From: Deltaproteobacteria bacterium RIFCSPHIGHO2_02_FULL_40_28
Lineage (GTDB): Bacteria; UBA10199; 2-12-FULL-40-28
Direction of reading: 5' to 3'
Length of the DNA stretch: 64,000 bases
Assembly: GCA_001798135.1 (NCBI GenBank)
Contig: MGRJ01000004.1
Coordinates: forward strand, 1 to 64,000
In this document: one piece after another, positions 8,801-17,800 of the stretch
Position numbering within the stretch: position 1 is the first letter of the stretch
Layout: every line of letters begins with the position of its first letter
Translations under genes and position numbers: made by a program
Notes under the pieces: generated by a model
Seen by the model: the letters and a program-made list of their open reading frames with translations, nothing else
Database searches by the model: none
What the model was told of the DNA's origin: nothing

Positions 8801-11800
8801 GATGAGAGAGTTGAATATGGGAATATAGGCCGGTTGGTTCCTAAGCCACGTAATAGAGCAGCTCCGGCTACTTGTAGTTTAAGCGCCAATGGCCGCTCTG
8901 TTGGAAATTGGACAAATACTCACCAAGTGGTGGTACAGGCCAATGGCCAGAATGCTGCTATCATTTACTACAATACAAATGAAAGAGCTTGGTTTGTGAT
9001 GCGTCCAACTCATCATTTGGTGATGGTTGGAGGAAGAGAAGTTCCAACGGGTACAAGTGGAGCTGGTGTGCGTTTAACAGGTGTTGGAGAAACTGTGCAA
9101 CTTACCATTGCGGGCACAGTTCATACTTTTACAAGTACCCTGCCTCCTGGTTTAGCTGATGCTGCACATGTTCCTGGTTTTAGACGCAGTGTAGAAGCCA
9201 TGACAGGACTTCGTCCTGGTGAGGCTACAGAAGCTATTGATCCCCGTACCTTAAAAGTTGATCGAAGTTTATTAACCGACCAAGGCGAAACGGGGGAAAT
9301 GACAACCACAGCTGACCAGAGAGCAGCTATCCAAAGTGGGCAAGATCCTTTTTATATAGCTTATAATAACGTAGATCGATCTGCCACGCAAATGACTCTT
9401 GCGGGAAGAGGGTCTCAACAAGAGGTGGCCGAGCGTATAGGTATGCGGCCTGCTGGTTATTGGAGTTGGGGAGGTGCCACTCCTATTTCTTTTAGTGATG
9501 GTGGTGCTCTTTGGATGGTGTATCTGCCTACAGGTTTTGCTTATGCAACCAGAGGTGCCGCGGTTACTAGAAGTGCTCCCCTAGGACGTTTTTATCTTTC
9601 TGTGCGTGGAAGCCAAGCTAATGATGTTCAAATGGCGCTTATGGCCGTGTATGCAGAGGCACGAAGGCAAGGCATTAATTTTGGTTTTAAAATGCCAACC
9701 GATCCCAATGATTTTGGGAGGGCCGATGCCTGTGTGGTGTATTTTGAAAATGGAAATGAAGAATGGATGTGGAGACAGCTTGTAGCTCTTGTAGAACAAA
9801 ACCCCACCTGGTTTAGAGAAGATGGCCGTATTCCCCAATTTGCATCTCGTGTTTTAAATGCTGAGGGAAGACCTATACCCAATTTAGGTTTTGGCATGGA
9901 TCCTTCAGGACCAGCTTCTTATGGTGGATTAATTGCTGCAGCGAGTGAAGATGCGATTGGTGTTTTAACTCGATTGGCTGACAGTGGCCAAATTATTACC
10001 AGGCAAATGTATTACGATGAAGTGGCCTATCAGTTGGCTCGTCGTGGAATTGATGTTTCTAATACAGGTTTTATGGCCAATGGTGATGGTGTAAATGGGC
10101 AAACTGTTTTTCCGTTCTTGTTTATGCATACAGCTTTAAACGATCCAAGTATTCCTGTTGTTATTGAAGCGGCACGGCGCGCCGTGCCCCTACCCGGACA
10201 GCCACCCCCTCCACCCGATGAGCTTGGAGCACCCCCTCCGCCCCCAAGAGGGAGTCGTCCTCTACCACAAGGAACACCCTTGTCGCGTTGTGTAACTCAG
10301 TTGCAAGCTGGTGATGAAGCAACCCAATTAGCAGGCCTTGAAGCTTTTGGAAGATTAAGTGCGACAGATAGGACAAGTGTTGCGTTGGATGTAGCAGCTC
10401 TTGTTGCAACTGCTACTAATCCCCCACATGTTCGTGCGGCAGCGATCAGAGCTTTAACAAGCCTACCTGAAGGCCAAAGAGCTGTTTACTCTCCAACTGT
10501 TCGCTATAGGGTGCTCATAGGTGAAGATGAATTACAAGTTGCAGCCAGGGCTTTTTACGAAGCTCTTACTCCTGAAGAATTAGCTTTATGTGCTGGTGAT
10601 TTAGTAAATTTTTTACGCAGCAACAATCCTGATGTAAGAATTTGGGTACTGGATCTTTTAAACACCCTTTCACCCGAAGCTCGTACGGCTCATGCAGAAA
10701 ATGTTCGTCCTTATTTGCAAGATACAAATGTAGATGTTGCAGCAAGAGCCAGAACCTTTTTGGGAATTGTAGAACCTGTAGAACCCCCTACAAGGGTAGA
10801 ACCTCCTGCGGCGGCTTCTACTTCTCATCCTCTCGCAAGTGAAATGGAGCAAATTGTTTCAGGGCTTTCTAGCAGAGATAGAGCCAGACAATTAGCAGCC
10901 ATTGCAAGATTAACGGGCCAGATGGAAGGCCTACCCGAGGGAGATCGAACTCGTGTTTTTAATGCAATGCTAGACCGGGCTTGGGATGTAGATGATGAAG
11001 TTCGTTCTGCTGCAATTACTTTTTTAAGTCGTCATTTTGATTCAGTGCCCGAAACTTCACGTGGCCGGGCTTTAGGGGCGTTTATGGCTGCTGCCCAAGA
11101 ATCTACAGATCAGGTGTGTATGCCTGCAGCTGCATTTTTAACGCACCACTTTGCTTTGGCAGATGCAGGAGAACAAGAAACGATTACCATGACCTTTCTT
11201 ACGGTTTTAGCTTCAGGCCGCACTACCCAATTACGCATGAATGCCTCTCAATTTTTTAGAGAAAATATTCTTAACATTCCAGAAAATTTATTGGGACGAG
11301 TTGAGAGTACTCTAAATTCTAGAAGAGATGCAGAAACAAGCCCGCAAGTTTTGGATGATATCTCAGTTGCTTTAGGAGCCCTGGTACAAAGACGTGCATC
11401 TTTGGCAACGGCTGGTCATTTGGGAGAACCTGCTATTGCACGGGCTGTTGCGAGAGCAGCACCTCCAAGACCCGATCTTTCTCCTCTCCCTGAGAGAGTG
11501 CAGCCCCAACGGGGCGAGGGTGAGGGGGTTCGTCCACCTCCATCTGCTGATGTAGTGGCTTCGCCACCTGCACCCAGAGTTCCAGCTGATTTTACAACTT
11601 CTGTTGCAGATTCAGGAAATTCTGCTGCCTATGTTTTAGGAGCTGAAACAGGCCCTGGGGCTGGAAGTGGTGTTGGAGCTGCTTATCATGAAGTTTCTTT
11701 AGCCCCTCCGGAACTCCAAGACTCTCATGCTGCTTCGGGGGAAGTAAGAATTGCTCTTGGAGGAGGAGAGGCTCATGGTGGAAGAGCCAGTATCGTTCAT

Positions 11801-14800
11801 CGGGAAGGTCAGGTTGTTGTCCGTGTTAATGGCCATAATCTCACTGTATTTGAGAGTGTTTCTCTATCAACTGCACAAGAGGGATCAGATTTAATTGAAA
11901 TTGGAAACAGAGCTTATTGGTGTGGTTTTAGGCCAGGGGATACTCGATTACGAATTTTAGAAGTAGCTACCTCTGATAGGAATGGGGATTATTTACCACC
12001 CCGAACAGTGGGTCCACGTAATACCACAGCTCGTCCGGATGTTCCTTTTTATTCAACTAGCCCCACTCCACGTCCTGTTACTGCTCAAAGAATGTTGTCT
12101 TTTTCTGGGGATGGAATTTATGGTGGTGATACACACCTGACATCTGTAGATGGTAATCGGGTTGTACTTAACAGTCACTTGGCATCGATAGGTGACGGTT
12201 ACACGGTTGTTCCTAGTGAAAGAATAATGCCAGGAGCTTTGTATAGCGCCATACGTGATGGAACCATCGAATTTGACCCTGAACAAGGAGCTTGGTTTTT
12301 AACAACGAAACAAGTTCGGAATCAGCCTTACACAACTTATTCCGGTGAAGGTGGACCAGGAACAACAAATCCAGCCCCTTGCCAGGCAGTGAGAGTAAAT
12401 GGAAGAGATTTAGTTGCGGGAGAACGCACACTTCTTTTTAGACCAGATGGGCAACCTGCTCATATTGAAATTGTTGGCAATGATGGAAGCGTTAGAAATG
12501 TTTACGTTGGGGAAGTTCCACCTCAACGAGAGAGTGGTGGACGTCATGTTTTTACTCCTCCGCCTGGTCAAGTAGGGGCGACCCCCCGTGGTCGCCCAGG
12601 GCAGGCACAGGGGCCTGCCCCTACCTCATTTTGGCTTCATGATTCTCGTACAGGGGCTGTGATGTACCGAAGTGTGGAAGTGAGGGGAGATCCACCTGCT
12701 TTTAGAAATCATTGGTATAACGATGGTTACAGAACTCCAGACCCTTTGCGCCGTTTTGCAGAAGAAATTAATCTCGACTATGAAGCAGCCACAGACACTT
12801 GGTTTCTAACAGCCAATGGCCTTCCTCCTGAAGGTGTTTATGTTAATGGTCAAAGAATTGCAGCCGGAGCGCGTGTTCGCTTGATGGGACCTGGTGATCC
12901 CCCTGGCACCATTCGGTGCGGGGATCAAACTTTATCTTTTGGTGATGTGGTTGTGGGAGAGCGTCCCGTAGTTGCAGATCACGCAGCCATGCCCCCCGTA
13001 GGCGGGGAACCACCAACCGCAGGTGTTCGCCCTGCAGATGATTTAGGGGCGCCGCTTGGCGCGCCCAGAGTTCCACCCGAAGAACCTCCAGGCCCCCCAG
13101 ATTTACCACCTCGTCCACGCGTAGGGTCTATTGGCGGAGAGCCACCTCGCAGAAGAGCTACAGGGTATACGATACAAACAAGCAGTGGAACAACAAAACA
13201 GGTTAACTTTGGAGAGGGTGGTACAGCACATGCTTTAAAAGCTCGTGATGAAACACGTGTAATTATTAGGCATGATGCAACTACAGATACTTGGCGGGTT
13301 AATTTCCCAAGCCAAGGAAATGTAGGTACCGTCGTTCGAGTGAACGGTCGCCAGTTACAAGCAGGAAGACATGTTGCTATCTTTGAAGGTGATAATCCTT
13401 CCTGTGAAATTAAAATTGGAGATGTAACCTACACCTTGCGTCCTACGTATGCAGAAGAAGGTGTACGTCCACCACCAGTAGAAATTACTGCGAGAGCTCC
13501 AAGATTTAGTTTTGCTGCTTTCGATCTAAACTATAGAGGGCAAAATCTTACTATTGAAGGAACTTCCGGGCGTTTTGTTTTAGCTTCTGATGGTTCTCTT
13601 GTAGCCGTAGCAGCTGATTATTCTGCTGCTGCTTTTGAAATTTATTATATTCCTGAATCTGGTGCGTGGATGATTAGGCCTTTAGTTCGAGGTGCTGATG
13701 TGCAAGTGGGAGGTAATAGGATTCCAGGAGATACTTCATACATGATTTATGGAGAAGATGTTGATGCACTTCCCATTTTAATTGATGGCTATCCTCTTAC
13801 TTTTGAGCCTGTATATGCAACGGGGCCAAGAATTGAAGGTGATGTAGGGGTGATCCCCCGTGGTCGCCCAGAACCCGTAGGGGCACGGCGCGCCGTGCCC
13901 CTACCCAGAGGCCCACGTGTCCCAAGTCGTGGCCATACCCATGGCCAGCTTACAGTTACTAATAATCAGGGTTCGCCAGCAGAAAGCGTAAATCTCACAG
14001 GGTATACTTCTTTTACCATTGGACAAGGTGGAGATGTACATGGCCCTTACACGGGAGAAGGGTATCCACAAACCATAGCCAACGTTTTTGGGAATGTAGA
14101 TGAAGGGGCTTGGATGATACAAAACACCTTGGATCGCTCTCTCTGGATTCGCAATCCCGATGCACCCGATGATTGGGTTGAAGTTGCAGCTGGGCAAACC
14201 CATGTGTTTGCTAGATCAGGAGAAGGAGGCTCGGGGCAAGAAGCTTTTGGTGAAATAGGAGTTGATTACAAAAACCTCGAACTGCGTTTTGCTCCTCGTG
14301 TAGGGGCGCCGGTTGCCGCGCCCACTCAATATCCCACCCGCGTTATCTTACGTACTCCCTATGGAGATCTTTCACTTCCCATCTATGAAGATCAGCAGAG
14401 TGTTTATTTAAATGTGCGTCCTGATGAAAGTTTAAGTTTAAGTTATGAAGCTACCTTTCATAGTGTAGGAGAATTAGTTTGGAATGAAGGACAATGGACC
14501 TTTGTGGGATATGAAGGAAGCTCTATCACAGTAGAAGGAGCTCTTGATGAGAGGGGTTATAATTACACTTTAGAACCTGGTACTACCCGCATTCGCGTGA
14601 ATGGAGATGATCTCACTTTCGATTCTACTTTTGATGATGATTGGCATATGAATTTGGATGGAGCTGAAGATGGTGATGGAGCCGTAGCTCCCCCTGCCAT
14701 TAGGGAAGTGGTTGTTGGCCCCTTCCCAACGGGACCCCTTGTCGGGGTTGGGAGCGCGCCCGTTCACAATCTTGTTCCCTATGGGTATAATTATGTGGGA

Positions 14801-17800
14801 TCTCGTGCAACAAGAGGTTGCGTAGCTCTTCCTGAATTAGCTTCTGCCAATGTGCCCGATGATGAAGTGGCTTTTGTATTCGTCAGAAGCGCACATTTTA
14901 AATGCCCCTATGTTTATCATATAGGAGAAATCACTTCTGTGACTGTAAATGGAAGGGCCTTAGGATTAAGAGAAACGGCAGATTTATCCATGCCTGGTGG
15001 AAATCCTGATTTTATTGAAATTGCAGGAGTAGCTTATTGGTTTGGTTATAGAACAGATGGAACACCCAGTTTAGAATTAGCACAGCCAAGGGCGGGGGGA
15101 ACAGGTTTTGAATCCCCTCAAACCCTGGTGCATCCCTCAGATGTGGTTAGGCCTGGGCGGGGGGCACCCATTGTAGGATTCCCAGCTTCTCCTTCTGTTG
15201 CTGCTCCTGGTCGTCCACCAGCCTATGCTTTAGAAACAGGGGAAGATAATTTTGTGGGCCAGGGTGGAAGTGTTAATGCCTCCCGCCTTTCTCTTCCTGA
15301 ATTGAATTGGACTGGGGCTAGGGCCAATGAAGTAGAGGTAGTTTTAAGCGTACCCAGACCTTATTTGGGACATGATTCAGATGGTAGTGCCACTGTAAGG
15401 GTCAATGGAAGAGAAGTAGGGCCAGGTGAAAAACTTGCTCTCTCTCGTCCTGGACAAGAACCTAATTTAGTTGAAGTTGGAGGAGTAGCTTACTGGTTTG
15501 GATACAATGGGACTGCTAGTGATGCCACACCCCACTTAGAAGTGGCCGTTGCCAGAGCCGCAGGTGGGTATGAACCTCCCCAAACGGTTGTTCATCCTCA
15601 TCCTACAAGAGCTGCTCTGATAGGCACGCCCTCTGAAGGTGTTTATGTCCTTCCTCCTGGCCCACCCATAAGGGCAGGGCGTGGGGGAGCCATTGATTTA
15701 GTGGAAGTAATTGATCCAGCCATTGGCCCCGATGCCATTACTTTCCATAACTTTGAAGGAGAATGTTGGTTTGATGCTGAGAGAGGAGTGGTAAAAGGCA
15801 TCCAGTTTGCTCGACCCAGTGAAAGTGCTGTTGCAGGCGATGTTCAATTTAGACCTGCAAATGATTATATTTCGAGTGGAGCTCATGATAGAAATGGATT
15901 ACCAGCCCGTGATGAGCTTCCTGTACTTGTTACCATTGGAAATTTAGATAATGGAGGGCAGGTTTATTGGTTTGGTTATAATGCGGCTGGGGAACCTATT
16001 TTAGAATTAGCTGTTTTGGGTAGTGGGAAATCCTGGTCTAGAACATACAATCCTCCAAGACAAGTGGTGTTTCCCACGGGGCAATCAAGAGCTTATCGTG
16101 AAGCCATGGCTCACCTAGCCCGTGTGCGTGGGGGAGAAAATTTTAAAAATATGACAATAGGGGAGTTATCCGCTTTATCAGCTTCCGAACGGACCTCTCT
16201 TGCAGATAATTTAGTAAGCCTTTTAAGAGAACCAACTTTAGAATCCTATACTCGTGATAACATCTTAGAGGCTCTTGTTTCCATGATTTCTTCTCTTCCC
16301 GAAACAAGGCGTGGAACTTATGTAGCAGCTTTGGCTTCCTATTTAGATCAGCCAGAATATACCGAGATAGTTTTGCATGCCCTCCATCGAGCTGTTGAGT
16401 ATTTACCTGTGGGAGAAAGAACCCCGTATGCAAGGAGAATGGTCTCTTATTTAACTGCTACAGACCAAAGCATACAGATGGCTGCTATTCGGGCACTGGG
16501 AAATATTATTCCCGAACTTCCTGTTTTTGATCGGGCTGGTTTTGCAAGGCAGCTTGTCCCTTTTGCCAGGGATGGCAGTAATGCAGCATCTCATTTAAGA
16601 GAGATGATGCCCTACTTACCCGTGGGTGAACGTTCTGGAATTGTAGCCAGCTTGTACCCCATAGATGCTGTAGCCTCGTGGAATGTGCGTGATCTTTCCG
16701 ATTTTGTAGACCATCTTCCTCTGGATGCCCGCCTGCCCTATGCCGAAGCTTTAATCACATTTGTGGAGGCACAATTAAATCCCACTGATATGGCTCGTTT
16801 TAATCCGTTGAGAAGAGCTCCTGATATGAGTGAACACATTGCAGCCCTGGGGCGTTTGTTGGGTGTATTGCGTGTGAGTGACAGAAACCCCGTGATTGAT
16901 TGTTTGCACGGCTTAGCACAAAGTGGAAATGCAGAGGCTATCCGTGCTTTAAATGTAAATCGATTTTCTTTACCCCAGCAGATGCAAGTTAACCCTACTT
17001 TCCAAACGCTGATTGGTGAGTCTATAACAGTTTCTCAGATTCGAAGTGATGACCCCCTTGCTCCGATGGATCCAGACCTTCCCCGAGAGCCCGAGAGTGC
17101 TTATCCTCCTGTGATTCGTCTTGATACCCTAATTTCCCCTCTCCCTGGGGAGAGGGGCGGGGGTGAGGGGGCTTCTCCATTAAGACCTGGGTTAGGTGCT
17201 TCTACTTTAGGTGGAGGAAGGCCAACATTAGGTGGCGGTTTAGTAGGGGCGCCGCTTGCCGCGCCCAGTTTTCCTGCACCACCAACACTTGTTGGGCAGG
17301 TACATAGACCTGCCCCTACTGGGTTAACTCAGCCCCCTACATTAGGAAGGCCTCCTCGCTTGGGCGCGACAAGTGGTGTCCCTACATACACAACAGCCTA
17401 CGCCAGATTAGGGCGGCTTAGTTTTGTGCCACCCTCTGGGCGTGCTCCTGAAATGGTTATGACACCTGCTATGATGGCACGTTCTGGTGCACCTGGAATT
17501 CCCCGTGGTTATCGTATTGCAGGCCCCGATGGGGGTTCTGTTTTAGAGCAAGCAGGACTCCATGTGGTGGTTACCCAAAATGATGCGGGAAACATTCCCA
17601 TGACTCAAATTTATTTTGATGCAGAGGGAGGTTGTTGGATGGTGAATGTGATTGGGGATGGAGTTAGCGTTGATGGCCGTGCGCAAGCCCGAGGAAATGT
17701 TGTTCCTGTTACTTCTGGCCGCGCCAACATTCAAGTGGGAGATCAGAGATTTGAATTTATTTCGTTGAATGCACAAGGAGCAACGGTAGGGGCACAGCGC

